Shown: in pieces, positions 34,740 through 44,845 of the stretch
How positions within the stretch are numbered: the stretch's first letter is position 1
How the letters are laid out: each line of letters begins with the position of its first letter
Made by a program: the position numbers and the translations under genes
Notes under the pieces: model-generated
The model's input: only the letters and a program-made list of their open reading frames with translations
Told to the model about the DNA's origin: nothing
The model's database searches: none
Assembly: GCF_021025955.1 (NCBI RefSeq)
Contig: NZ_JAJNCL010000020.1
Span: 1-64,000, forward strand
DNA: 64,000 nucleotides
From: Rhodococcus qingshengii
Lineage (GTDB): Bacteria; Actinomycetota; Actinomycetes; Mycobacteriales; Mycobacteriaceae
Direction: 5' to 3'

Positions 34740-36152
34740 GTGCCGGCCAGAATCTTCGCAGCGGTCGACATAGGGGCTTCGAGTGGTCGAGTGATCGCCG
34801 GCGTGATCGACGCAGGCACTACTACACTGCACGTCGTTCATCGTTTCGGCAACGGCGCGAGCGCGGTCGACGGGCACCTACGCTGGAGCCTCACCGATCT
34901 CTACGGTGAGGTGCTCGCCGGTCTGCGCGCTCTCGCTGCATCCTTTCCGAGCGTCGAGTCGATCGGAATCGATACCTGGGCTGTCGACTACGGCCTACTC
35001 GACGCGGACGGAATTTTGCTGTCCGAACCGATTTCTTACCGCGACATCCGAACTGACGCCGTGATCGGCGAGGTGCACGCACGCGTCGATCCGCAGGCGA
35101 TGTACACCGTCAACGGGCTGCAGTTCCTACCGTTCAACACCGTCTACCAACTTGCCGCAGAACAGCGATCGCCCGACTGGGGGCGAACGGCACACATCGT
35201 GCTCATACCTGACTTGTTGGCGTACTGGCTCACCGGAGAACTTCGTACCGAATCGACTAACGCGTCGACAACCGGTCTACTCGACGTGCACAACGGCCGG
35301 TGGGCAACGGAGTTGTTCGAGAACCTCGGTATTTCAGAGACGCTCTTCCCGACACTCGACCAACCAGGCGCGCAACGAGGCACGATTCGGCCCGAAGTTG
35401 TTCGGTTCACCGGACTTTCACCGTCCACTGTCGTGACGACCGTCGGCTCGCACGACACTGCATCCGCAGTGGTCGCGGTTCCCGCCTCCGGCACGCGTTT
35501 CGCGTACATTTCGAGCGGCACCTGGTCGTTGGCTGGTCTCGAACTCGCACGCCCGGTAGTCACCGAAGACGCACGCCGCGCTAATTTCACGAACGAACGA
35601 GGCGTGGACGGGCGAACGCGATTCCTGCGCAACGTCGGCGGGCTGTGGCTGCTTCAGGAGTCCCTACGATCGTGGGCTCGAGAGGGTAGGCAGTTGGAGC
35701 TGCACCAACTGCTCGAGGAAGCAAGAGGGGTGGGTCCGTCAACGAAACGAATCGACGTCGACGACGTGAAGTTCATCGCGCCGGGCGACATGCCTGCGCG
35801 GATCAGCGACGCCGCGGGGCTGTCGACGTCGGCAACGCCGGCCGAGGTGACCCGCTGCATTCTCGACTCACTGGCGAGCGCCTACCGCCACACTGTGCAC
35901 ACAGCCGGAGAACTCGCCGGAGCGAAAGTCGAGACGATTGCAATCGTCGGCGGGGGCTCGCAGAATTCGCTGCTCTGCCAGCTCACCGCCGACGAGTCAG
36001 GTCTCCCTGTCACTGCTGGGCCCGTCGAGGCAACGGCGCTGGGAAACATCTTGGTCCAAGCTCGTTCTCGCGGAGCAGCACCGTCGTCGCTGGAGGAGAT
36101 TCGTCAGACGATCGCACGCACCCACCGAATCCGACACTACGAGCCGCAATAG
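34740..36152 (+). CDS. rhaB: rhamnulokinase
   Basis: FGGY-family sugar kinase of 470 aa, phosphorylating L-rhamnulose at O-1. It has the N-terminal FAAVDIGASSGRVIAG phosphate-binding motif, SIGIDTWAVDYGLLD, and the C-terminal ATP-site GGGSQNSLLCQLTAD, typical of RhaB. The start is taken as GTG 34740, 4 nt after the aldolase stop; an ATG at 34704 inside the previous gene is the alternative. No Shine-Dalgarno is strong for either, which suggests translational coupling. No rhamnose mutarotase gene is seen in the window. Confidence 0.92.
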   Translation: MPARIFAAVDIGASSGRVIAGVIDAGTTTLHVVHRFGNGASAVDGHLRWSLTDLYGEVLAGLRALAASFPSVESIGIDTWAVDYGLLDADGILLSEPISYRDIRTDAVIGEVHARVDPQAMYTVNGLQFLPFNTVYQLAAEQRSPDWGRTAHIVLIPDLLAYWLTGELRTESTNASTTGLLDVHNGRWATELFENLGISETLFPTLDQPGAQRGTIRPEVVRFTGLSPSTVVTTVGSHDTASAVVAVPASGTRFAYISSGTWSLAGLELARPVVTEDARRANFTNERGVDGRTRFLRNVGGLWLLQESLRSWAREGRQLELHQLLEEARGVGPSTKRIDVDDVKFIAPGDMPARISDAAGLSTSATPAEVTRCILDSLASAYRHTVHTAGELAGAKVETIAIVGGGSQNSLLCQLTADESGLPVTAGPVEATALGNILVQARSRGAAPSSLEEIRQTIARTHRIRHYEPQ

Positions 36153-36313
36153 GTGATATCGCTGCACTGCCGGGGATATCGCGATCCTCCTTCTTCTTCG
36201 TCCAATGGTCACTGTCGGACCCCAGGACTACCGTCGTAGGAGGGGTTTGAAAAGCAGGGGTTTCGGCGTGTCGTCGATAGGGCCCTATGCGCCCCCGGAC
36301 CAGAGGAGCGACG

Positions 36314-37612
36314 ATGTCGGACAATACTTTCGATCTGGAAATCCTGAGTGCCTGGACTACTTTCGAGACTCATCTCGCTCGCTACATCTCCGTGATGGAG
36401 GACGACGACACCCTCGTGGTGGAGTCGCATTACGACAGCATGGACGAACTGGCAGACGCACCTGCGTGCATCCAGTTCTTCGCATGGAACCAGACCTCCG
36501 TGCGCTGTGAAGTTCCTTCCAACAGGTTTCTGCATCCACTGCGGATGCTCGAACCGGAAGACCACTCCTCACTACTCGACATGGGGTTCAACGCTCCCGA
36601 TCTGTGCGAGCACGAGCCCGAGGGCAACGGGTCCATGTCCTTCTACATCGACGTCGACCGCGCTCGTCCCGAGGAACTGGTGACCAAGGTGTTGCGCGTC
36701 TTCCGCGAGATGTGGAGCATTGCGCACCCGTCATTCCTGCGTGCCAGCACCAGTGGACGCGAGTCGACGCCGGCCTTCGCCACGACGCCGTCGCACGCGC
36801 CCTCGGGTTCGGGCGACATGCTGCGGATCCTGGTCGACGGGGCCGTCGAACGCCTCCTCGGTCATCCGCCCAAGCGTGACGACGACGGCGACATCCCGCT
36901 GGTCCGCGGTGAGCAGGTCACCTATGTTCGTGTCCTCGAGGACGACGAGTACGTGGAGGTGTTCTCACGGGTCGTGCATTCGGTCGAGAACCTCGAGAAC
37001 GCTGCTGTTGTTCTTGCCCAGCTCAATCGGCAGTGGCCGACCATCAAACTCATTCTTGTCGAGCAGAGTGTGCTGGGCGTGGTCCGCGTGGACGGCGCAC
37101 CCTTCGTCGCCGAGCATCTGCTGCGGGCTCTGCGCTCGTTCGCCGAATTGGCCGAAGCATCGGACGAACTCGCCGAAGAACTGGGCGGGCAACCCATTCG
37201 CGCAACCGGAGACACCGCCTTCAACGACGGCATGGCCTCCGAGCACGAAGATCCCGGTGCCGAATACGAGTCACACGAGTGCCACGAATTTCCTCCGGCG
37301 CTCATGGCGCTCCTCGAACTCGACGCCGATGGAACGGGTGAGCTCAGCGCCGAAGAGGTTGCCGTGATCTGTGAACACGACCGCGACACCATTCTCGACT
37401 ACCTGCGGATCAGTCAGGAGCAGGAGACGGCGTGGCACGAGGCGTTGACCGAGTCCATCCGTCGCAAGGACGACGACACCGACCTGTGTGCGGGCGAAAA
37501 GCGCGCGTGGACGCACGCGATCCGCAACCTCAGGCGCGGACTGCGCGTCGTCGTGTTGCCCGCCAAAGATGCAGCGCCCACCCAGCTCGGCCTCTTCGAC
37601 GATCAGGCCTGA
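36314..37612 (+). CDS. YbjN-like (T3SS chaperone-fold) protein with a C-terminal EF-hand-like loop
   Basis: A 432-aa acidic, probably cytoplasmic protein of unknown function. Two related alpha/beta domains (about 10-140 and 168-290) resemble YbjN/type III secretion chaperone-like folds. An acidic linker follows. Residues 337-348, D-A-D-G-T-G-E-L-S-A-E-E, fit the 12-residue EF-hand loop (D1, D3, G6, L8, E12). ATG 36314 has AGAGGAG about 6 nt upstream. It follows rhaB by 161 nt without an obvious terminator, but its content suggests an independent unit. It converges on the PBP gene. Confidence 0.7.
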   Translation: MSDNTFDLEILSAWTTFETHLARYISVMEDDDTLVVESHYDSMDELADAPACIQFFAWNQTSVRCEVPSNRFLHPLRMLEPEDHSSLLDMGFNAPDLCEHEPEGNGSMSFYIDVDRARPEELVTKVLRVFREMWSIAHPSFLRASTSGRESTPAFATTPSHAPSGSGDMLRILVDGAVERLLGHPPKRDDDGDIPLVRGEQVTYVRVLEDDEYVEVFSRVVHSVENLENAAVVLAQLNRQWPTIKLILVEQSVLGVVRVDGAPFVAEHLLRALRSFAELAEASDELAEELGGQPIRATGDTAFNDGMASEHEDPGAEYESHECHEFPPALMALLELDADGTGELSAEEVAVICEHDRDTILDYLRISQEQETAWHEALTESIRRKDDDTDLCAGEKRAWTHAIRNLRRGLRVVVLPAKDAAPTQLGLFDDQA

Positions 37613-37637
37613 GCGCCAGAGAATCGAGCGCTGCTTG

Positions 37638-39827
37638 TCAGCCCGGGAGCGGGATGACGATGCCAGGCAGGATCTCGATCTGACGCGGCAACTGGGGAAG
37701 CTGCGGCACTTCGATCGGCGGTAGGCCGGGCACCTCGATGGGCGCTGGGGGAGGGGCTGCCCCCGTCGTGGGCGTGCCCGTTCCGTCGCCCGAGGTCACA
37801 CCGGAGTTCGCGGGAACGCCGGCCTGCCCGCCGATGGGGTCCGGCCACGGGAAGCTCTCCCAGTCGGATCCCTTCAGCGCGCCGTCCATCGTGCTCTTCC
37901 AGATGTCGGCGGGCACTCCGGAGCCGTAGATCAAACCACCGTAGGAGTTAGTGATGGCCTGCGCATCGGAAGTTCCGATCCACACCGCGGTGGACAGCGA
38001 CGGCGTGTAACCGACCATCCATGCATCCTTGTTCTGCCCGGTGTCGCCCAGCTGCGCGGTGCCGGTCTTGGCAGCGGACGGGCGTCCACCGGCAAGCGCG
38101 TGACCGTTCGAGTACGACGCGATCGGGAGCATGGCCTGCGTGATGTTGTCCGCAACAGCCGCATCGAGACGACGCTCGCCGGGAGACACCGGGCGATCGA
38201 GCAGGACTTCACCTTCAGCCGTCACGACCTTCTGGATGAAGTGCGGCTGCTGGTACACACCGGAGTTGGCGAGCGTCGCATACGCGGACGCCATGTCGAT
38301 GACGCGAGACTGATACTGGCCGAGCACGATTCCGTTCTCCGGCGGACCACCCTCTTGCGTGAGCGTCGGGTAGTCGAGTCCGGGAATGTGTTCTGGCAGT
38401 CCGGCCAGGTGAGCGGCGTCGGCGATCTTCTGGGGACCGTTCTCCATCGAGAGCATCAACCGGTAGAAGCTGGTGTTCAGCGAGCGCTTGAGTGCCTCCG
38501 CGATGGTGCATCGACCACAGGATTCGCCGCCGACGTTTCCGATCGTCACACCGTTGATCGTGAGCGGTGAACTGTCGAACCGTGCGGACAGCGGAATATC
38601 TTCCATCAACGCCGCGACCAGGCCGAAGACCTTGAACGCGGAACCGGTCTGCAGCGGCGCCTGGGCGTAGTCGAATCCGGCCCCGTCGTCACCGCCGTAG
38701 TAGGCGTCGACGCCACCAGTCTTGGGGTCGATGGACACTACTGCGGTCCGCAGATCTTCCGGTTCACCGTCGAGATTCCGCTTGACCGCGTTCAGCGCAG
38801 CTTCCTGCGCAACCGGGTCGATGGTCGTCGTGATCTGCAGACCAGCGGTGTTCAGCGTCTGATCGCTGATACCCGCCTCGGCCAGTTCCTTGAGCACCTG
38901 AGTCTTGATGTGGCCTTCGGGTCCTGGCGCCTGGTTCAGATCGGTCGGCCGATTGGCGGGGGCGACAACCGGGAACTGCATCGCGTCGCGATCCGTCTTG
39001 GTCACGCTGCCCAGTTCGACCATGCCGTTGAGAACGTAGTCCCAGCGTGCTTGCAGCGCGGACAGATTGGTCTCGGGGTCCAGGAACGACGGGCTCTGGA
39101 TGACGGAGGCAAGAACTGCGCCTTCCTCGACGCTCAGCTCACTGACCGGCTTGTCGAAGTACGCGTTGGATGCGGCGGCGATGCCGTACGCACCGCGGCC
39201 GAAGTAGATGGTGTTGAGATACGCGGCAAGGATGTCGTCCTTGGACCACTCGCGCGCCATCTTCGCGGAGATGACAAGCTCACGCAGCTTTCGGTCGATA
39301 CTGCGCTTGTCGCCCACCAACACGTTCTTCACGTATTGCTGCGTGATCGTCGAGCCACCGCCGGCGCTTTCCTTGCCCATCACGTTATCGCGAGCAGCGC
39401 GAGCAAATCCCGAGATCGAGAATCCGGGGTTGGTGTAGAAGTTACGATCCTCCGCCGAGAGCACCGAATCGCGGACGTGAATCGGGATGGCCGACAACGC
39501 GACCTCGGTCCGGTTTCCCTCTGGCGGCACCACTTTGCCGAGCACGGTCGTGCCGTCGGCCATGTAGATGGTGGACACCTGATTGGTCTGCATGTCCGAG
39601 GGGCGCGGGACGTCGGTCCGGCTGTACGCGACAGCAAAAACCGACGCAGGCACGATGATCATCAGGAGCACGAGAACGTAGATGGTCCGCCGGACGTACC
39701 GCCACTTCGAGCGCTGCTTCTTCGCAGGCTTGGCCGACTTGCTCGACCGAGGCGAATTAGCCGACTTGCCCGATCGAGCCGACGACTGATCGCCACCCGT
39801 CGCACTCGATCTGTTCGATGGACTCAC
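37638..39827 (-). CDS. class A penicillin-binding protein (transglycosylase/transpeptidase)
   Basis: Bifunctional peptidoglycan synthase of 729 aa. A basic Ser/Lys-rich cytoplasmic tail (1-45) and one membrane helix (about 48-68) anchor it. The GT51 domain has SAEDRNFYTNPG (Glu126) and GGGSTITQQYVKN. The transpeptidase domain has Ser396 in TGSAFK, SLN at 449-451 and KTG at 587-589. A Pro-rich C-terminal tail of about 60 residues follows, with no PASTA domains. GTG 39827 has GGGAG about 6-8 nt upstream. Resembles actinobacterial PonA/Pbp1-type enzymes. All catalytic motifs are intact. Confidence 0.93.
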   Translation of the reverse strand: MSPSNRSSATGGDQSSARSGKSANSPRSSKSAKPAKKQRSKWRYVRRTIYVLVLLMIIVPASVFAVAYSRTDVPRPSDMQTNQVSTIYMADGTTVLGKVVPPEGNRTEVALSAIPIHVRDSVLSAEDRNFYTNPGFSISGFARAARDNVMGKESAGGGSTITQQYVKNVLVGDKRSIDRKLRELVISAKMAREWSKDDILAAYLNTIYFGRGAYGIAAASNAYFDKPVSELSVEEGAVLASVIQSPSFLDPETNLSALQARWDYVLNGMVELGSVTKTDRDAMQFPVVAPANRPTDLNQAPGPEGHIKTQVLKELAEAGISDQTLNTAGLQITTTIDPVAQEAALNAVKRNLDGEPEDLRTAVVSIDPKTGGVDAYYGGDDGAGFDYAQAPLQTGSAFKVFGLVAALMEDIPLSARFDSSPLTINGVTIGNVGGESCGRCTIAEALKRSLNTSFYRLMLSMENGPQKIADAAHLAGLPEHIPGLDYPTLTQEGGPPENGIVLGQYQSRVIDMASAYATLANSGVYQQPHFIQKVVTAEGEVLLDRPVSPGERRLDAAVADNITQAMLPIASYSNGHALAGGRPSAAKTGTAQLGDTGQNKDAWMVGYTPSLSTAVWIGTSDAQAITNSYGGLIYGSGVPADIWKSTMDGALKGSDWESFPWPDPIGGQAGVPANSGVTSGDGTGTPTTGAAPPPAPIEVPGLPPIEVPQLPQLPRQIEILPGIVIPLPG

Positions 39828-39939
39828 TCAACACTCCCGGTCGTGGATCCGGACTTACCGGCACCATTCCACCAGGGTCATATCTCGATCAGATAACTCC
39901 CGGCAACTGCGATACCGAAATGTCACCCTACCGGGCTGG

Positions 39940-40149
39940 CTACTCGCGACGTTCTGCTCGGACCGCGTTCCGGTATCCGCGGAACGCCAGCCCGAGAGCG
40001 ACGACGCAACCGAGCAACACCAAAGACGGCATCACGCCGGGGTCACCCTTGACGATCGCGACCACAGCGCCGATCAACGCCATGAGGGTGAAGACCGAGA
40101 TGAAGCCGGCAATCAGCTCCATGCGCTGGGCGCGCGAAGCCCGCCTCAT
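39940..40149 (-). CDS. small two-helix membrane protein
   Basis: A 69-aa protein: basic N-terminus, hydrophobic helices at about 11-33 and 40-56, a short polar link, and an Arg-rich end. It starts 19 nt after the last permease gene of the maltose-type ABC operon, so it is probably co-transcribed. In Corynebacterium glutamicum a membrane protein gene (musI) follows musKEFG; this protein occupies that place, but I cannot claim homology. Function unknown. Confidence 0.55.
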   Translation of the reverse strand: MRRASRAQRMELIAGFISVFTLMALIGAVVAIVKGDPGVMPSLVLLGCVVALGLAFRGYRNAVRAERRE

Positions 40150-40168
40150 CGAAACCGTGCGGCCCGCA

Positions 40169-41005
40169 TCACGACTTGACGCCGCCTGCGGTCAGACCGG
40201 CGATGATGCGTCGCTGGAAGATGAGAACCATGATGACCAGCGGGACCATCACGAGGGTTCCGCCGGCCATGATCGAGGTGTACGGCGTGACGAATGGGTC
40301 GGTTCCGGAGAATTTGGCCATCGCCACCGTGACGGGCGCGGTCTTGTCACTCGAGAGTTGCAGCGATAGCAGATACTCGTTGACCGTTGCGATGAAAGCC
40401 AAGATCGCAGTGGTGAACAGTGCCGGCGCGGCAAGCGGCAGCATGATCAGACGGAAGGCCTGGCCACGGGTGGCGCCGTCGATACGCGCCGCTTCTTCGA
40501 GCTCCCACGGAAGTTCGGAGAAGAACGACGTCAGCGTGTAGACCGTCAGCGGCAGCACGAACGAGATGTTCGGGATGATCAGCGCTTTGTAACTGCCGAT
40601 CCAGCCGATGTCGGTGAACAACTGGAACAGCGGAGTCACGAGGGCGACGACCGGAAACATGGACGCACCGAGGATGATTCCGGTGACGAAGTATTTGCCA
40701 CGGAAATCGAAACGCGAAAGCGCGTACGCAGTGAACACGCCGATGACCAAGGCGATCAGCGTGGTCGCGCCCGCGATGATGAGGCTGTTCATCAGTGCAC
40801 GAGTGAAGTTCACCTTGGCGTCGGGATCGAGCGCCGCGGTGAAGTTGGACAGCGTGAGATTGGTGGGCCACAGCGACGTGGAGAACGTATCCGCCGGGTC
40901 GCGCAGCGCCGTCACGATCATCCAGTAGCAGGGAGCGAGTCCCCACACGATGATCAGTACGACGCCGATGTAGGTGCCGATCTTGCCGCGTAGTGCCTTG
41001 TTCAT
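40169..41005 (-). CDS. musG: maltose/trehalose-type ABC transporter permease (MalG/SugB class)
   Basis: A 278-aa MalG-class permease with six predicted helices and the EAA loop ELEEAARIDGATRGQAFRLIMLPLAAPA. ATG 41005 overlaps the upstream permease stop (ATGA). The gene order ATPase, binding protein, two permeases, small membrane protein matches the C. glutamicum mus (maltose uptake) cluster better than lpqY-sugABC, where the ATPase is last. The symbol rests on that order and class; the substrate is inferred. Confidence 0.75.
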   Translation of the reverse strand: MNKALRGKIGTYIGVVLIIVWGLAPCYWMIVTALRDPADTFSTSLWPTNLTLSNFTAALDPDAKVNFTRALMNSLIIAGATTLIALVIGVFTAYALSRFDFRGKYFVTGIILGASMFPVVALVTPLFQLFTDIGWIGSYKALIIPNISFVLPLTVYTLTSFFSELPWELEEAARIDGATRGQAFRLIMLPLAAPALFTTAILAFIATVNEYLLSLQLSSDKTAPVTVAMAKFSGTDPFVTPYTSIMAGGTLVMVPLVIMVLIFQRRIIAGLTAGGVKS

Positions 41006-42177
41006 ACCGGCTCCCCCTTCCGCTGCTTTTCCTGCGTGCTGACCGCATTGGCTCCGAGGAATCGGACCAGGATGAAGGCCACAGCGAAGATGATGAGGAA
41101 CGTGATGGTGGACAGTGCCGACGCCGAATTGGCGCCGACGCGCATCTGATCGACCACCAGAACCGAGATGGTGGAGGTGGCGGGGTTGGATCCCATCATG
41201 ATCGCGGGCAGGTCGTACATCCGCAGAGCGTCCATCGTGCGGAAGAGCACCGCCACCATGAGGGCGGGCTTGACCAGCGGGAGCGTGATCATCCGGAAAC
41301 GCTGCCACGCCGTTGCGCCGTCGACCTTGGCTGCCTCGTAGACGTCGGCGGGAATCATCTGCAGACCCGCGAGGATCAGCAGCGCCATGAACGGCGCCGT
41401 CTTCCAGACGTCGGCGACGACGATCGCGAATCGTGCCGGCCAGGGATCGGCCGTCCACAAGATGTTGGTACCGAGAATCTTGTTGGCGATGCCGTCGTTG
41501 GCGAAGATGAAGAACCAGAGCTTCGCGGTGACGGCGGTGGGGATCGCCCAGGGAATCAGCACGGAGGCGCGGAGCAAACCGCGTCCGCGGAACGTCTTGG
41601 CCATGATCAGTGCCATCGACAGACCGATCACCGTCTCGAGCAGGACGGTGACGACGGTGAAGCCGAACGTATTTCCGATCGACTGCCAGAACTGCGATCC
41701 GAGTGTGCCGGGCGGGCAGGGAATCGAGCCGTTGGCGGTGTTGCAGGACTGGGTGATCCAGTTCTTGTAGTTGTCGAACCACGTGAACTGACCGGTGACG
41801 AACATGCCGGTCTCGGGATCGAGTTTCTTGCCGTCGCTGTGCATCGACATCCAGATCGCTCGTCCGAGCGGATACAGAATGATGACGGCGAGAACGATCA
41901 GCGACGGTGCGACGAACGCCCACACGGGAACTCGTCGACGCTTCTTCGGCTTGTCGGCCGACGCAGTCGGGGGCGAGATCGGTGGGGGTGAAGTAGCTGC
42001 AAGGTCAGGCAGAACCTTGGTCAGGGATGTCCCTGCTGCCTCGGATGCCGACGGCTCTTCTAGCGGTTCCGGTGCACGGTGTCTCCCACCAACGCCCGAA
42101 CGGTCGGGACCGGTTGAACCGGCCCCGACCGTGGGGTTGGTAGGCACAGCCGCGGAAGGATCCTGCGGTTCTGCCAT
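41002..42177 (-). CDS. musF: maltose/trehalose-type ABC transporter permease (MalF/SugA class)
   Basis: A 391-aa MalF-class permease. The first 80 or so residues are Pro/Ala/Ser-rich and probably disordered in the cytoplasm, ending in a KPKKRRR basic patch before the first helix. The EAA loop is DVYEAAKVDGATAWQRFRMITLPLVKPA. ATG 42177 has AGGAG about 7 nt upstream. It follows the binding-protein gene by 20 nt and overlaps the next permease by 4 nt. Confidence 0.78.
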   Translation of the reverse strand: MAEPQDPSAAVPTNPTVGAGSTGPDRSGVGGRHRAPEPLEEPSASEAAGTSLTKVLPDLAATSPPPISPPTASADKPKKRRRVPVWAFVAPSLIVLAVIILYPLGRAIWMSMHSDGKKLDPETGMFVTGQFTWFDNYKNWITQSCNTANGSIPCPPGTLGSQFWQSIGNTFGFTVVTVLLETVIGLSMALIMAKTFRGRGLLRASVLIPWAIPTAVTAKLWFFIFANDGIANKILGTNILWTADPWPARFAIVVADVWKTAPFMALLILAGLQMIPADVYEAAKVDGATAWQRFRMITLPLVKPALMVAVLFRTMDALRMYDLPAIMMGSNPATSTISVLVVDQMRVGANSASALSTITFLIIFAVAFILVRFLGANAVSTQEKQRKGEPV

Positions 42178-42197
42178 TACTTATTGCTCCTGGTAGA

Positions 42198-43487
42198 TCA
42201 GTTACCGGCGGTTTCGATGCCGGCCTTGGCGTTATCCAAAGCCTGGTCCACAGTCTGCTCGCCGCGAATAGCAGCGTATACATTGTCGCGGATCGCCTTA
42301 GAGACATTCTTGTAGTACGGCGTGACGGGGCGCGGCTGTGCGGAGGCGAGTGCTTCCTTCAGGGTCGCGAAGTAGGGATTTGCCGCGAGCACTGCCGGGT
42401 CGTCGTAAACGGCCGAAAGGACGGGGGCGCCGCCGACCTCGGTGAAGTACGTCTGCGACTTCTTGGTCTGCATGAACTCGAGGAAGTCACGAGCAGTGGC
42501 CGGTGCGTCGGAGTACGCGCTGATGCCGACGTTGTAGCCACCCAGTGTCGAAGCGCCCGGTCCGTCGACACCCGGAAGAACGGTGTACCCGTACTTGCCC
42601 GCAACCGACGTCTTCTCGCCGTCGACCGAGAAGCCGGACCACGTGCGCATGAAGAGTGCCTTGCCCTCGCCGAATGCAGTCTGCGACTCGCCCTCGGAGT
42701 AGGTCAGTGCTTCCTGTGGGATGGTGTTGTCGGCGAAGTTGTCGACGATCGACTGGACGCCTGCCTTCGTCTTGTCGTCGATCGCCGGGGTGATTCCGTC
42801 CGCTCCGACCCACGGGCCGTCGTATGCGTTGGTGATCTCGGTGGTGTTGACCGTCAGGCCCTCGTAGTTCTTGAACTGACCGATGTAGCAGGAGATACCG
42901 GCTTCGACAGCCTTCGGGCAGTTTTCCTTGAGCTCGGCCCACGTGGTGGGAGCCTTCTCGACGAGGTCCTTGCGGTAGTACAGGAACGCGGCGTTGGTGT
43001 TCTTCGGCGCTGCGTAGAGCTTGCCGTTGTACGTGCCCGAAGCGACGGTCGACGGCAGGAGGCCGGACTCGTCGATCGCGAGGTCGCCCTCGAGTGGCTG
43101 CAGCCAACCGTTTGCGGCGAACTGAGCCGTGTTCACGACGTCGACGCCGATGAGGTCGTACTCGTCGCTCTTGGCCTGCATGCGCTGGGTGATGTCGTCG
43201 ACCTGCGCGTCGGCTTCCTTGGCCAGCGGCTTGAGCGTGACCTTCTCGTCCGGGTGCTCGGCATTCCAGTCGGTGATGATGTTTTCGAGCGCCTCGTTCA
43301 GGGCATCCTGCCCCTCGACGATCGTGATAGGTCCGCGGCCTTCGCTCGAGGACGATCCCCCGGATGCGGCCGTGGTGCTGGTGCCGCTGTCCTTGTCCGA
43401 ATCGGACGAGCAGCCCGCCAGTACCAGCATGGACGCTGCCGTGGCTGCAATTGCAGCGCGGCGCATCGCCTTCGAGTTCAGAACCAT
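42198..43487 (-). CDS. musE: sugar-binding lipoprotein (family 1 SBP, MusE/LpqY-like)
   Basis: A 429-aa lipoprotein with lipobox LVLAGC (Cys about 25) and a Ser/Gly/Thr-rich linker, then a family 1 extracellular solute-binding domain (YDLIGVDVVNTAQFAANGWL; KLYAAPKNTNAAFLYYRKDL). ATG 43487 has GGGAG about 8 nt upstream. It lies 170 nt after the ATPase gene; that gap may hold its own promoter. Probable substrate is a maltose- or trehalose-type oligosaccharide, inferred from class and gene order. Confidence 0.8.
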   Translation of the reverse strand: MVLNSKAMRRAAIAATAASMLVLAGCSSDSDKDSGTSTTAASGGSSSSEGRGPITIVEGQDALNEALENIITDWNAEHPDEKVTLKPLAKEADAQVDDITQRMQAKSDEYDLIGVDVVNTAQFAANGWLQPLEGDLAIDESGLLPSTVASGTYNGKLYAAPKNTNAAFLYYRKDLVEKAPTTWAELKENCPKAVEAGISCYIGQFKNYEGLTVNTTEITNAYDGPWVGADGITPAIDDKTKAGVQSIVDNFADNTIPQEALTYSEGESQTAFGEGKALFMRTWSGFSVDGEKTSVAGKYGYTVLPGVDGPGASTLGGYNVGISAYSDAPATARDFLEFMQTKKSQTYFTEVGGAPVLSAVYDDPAVLAANPYFATLKEALASAQPRPVTPYYKNVSKAIRDNVYAAIRGEQTVDQALDNAKAGIETAGN

Positions 43488-43657
43488 GGATTCGCTCCCC
43501 GTATGTGTATGACAAATAGACGGTCACCGAGAGCCGGCTCACGGCATGCGCCATGGGTGCCGGCTCCCGGCATCGGCCCCTACTGTGGCACGAGACACCC
43601 CTACTTGTGGGTATTACGCCGAACCTGAATCGGTCATGTGTCGTTTGACAGGTCCAC

Positions 43658-44731
<1,074 letters not shown>

Positions 44732-44833
44732 GACGGGGTTGATCCCTTCTACCGGCAGGAACGTGCCGGACGATCCAAGTTGAGGGTGAGCGTGTGCGCT
44801 AGCAGCATAAACGTCCGTGTCGGCGCGCGAGCG

Positions 44834-44839
44834 TAGTCT
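44834..44839 (+). promoter_or_regulatory. -10 hexamer TAGTCT of a probable leaderless transcript
   Basis: TAGTCT ends 6 nt before the GTG start of the DUF2786 gene, with no Shine-Dalgarno. It is identical in sequence and spacing to the pucR -10 at 3788. Confidence 0.5.
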
Positions 44840-44845
44840 TTCACG

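Noticed and set aside
36153-36313. Repeated GATATCGC after rhaB considered as a terminator or operator
   Set aside because: The copies are in direct, not inverted, orientation and form no convincing stem; spacing fits no promoter I can define.
43525-43580. AGCCGGCT-type palindromes between the sugar ATPase and binding-protein genes
   Set aside because: Short GC palindromes of this kind are common here and have no consistent position relative to a promoter.
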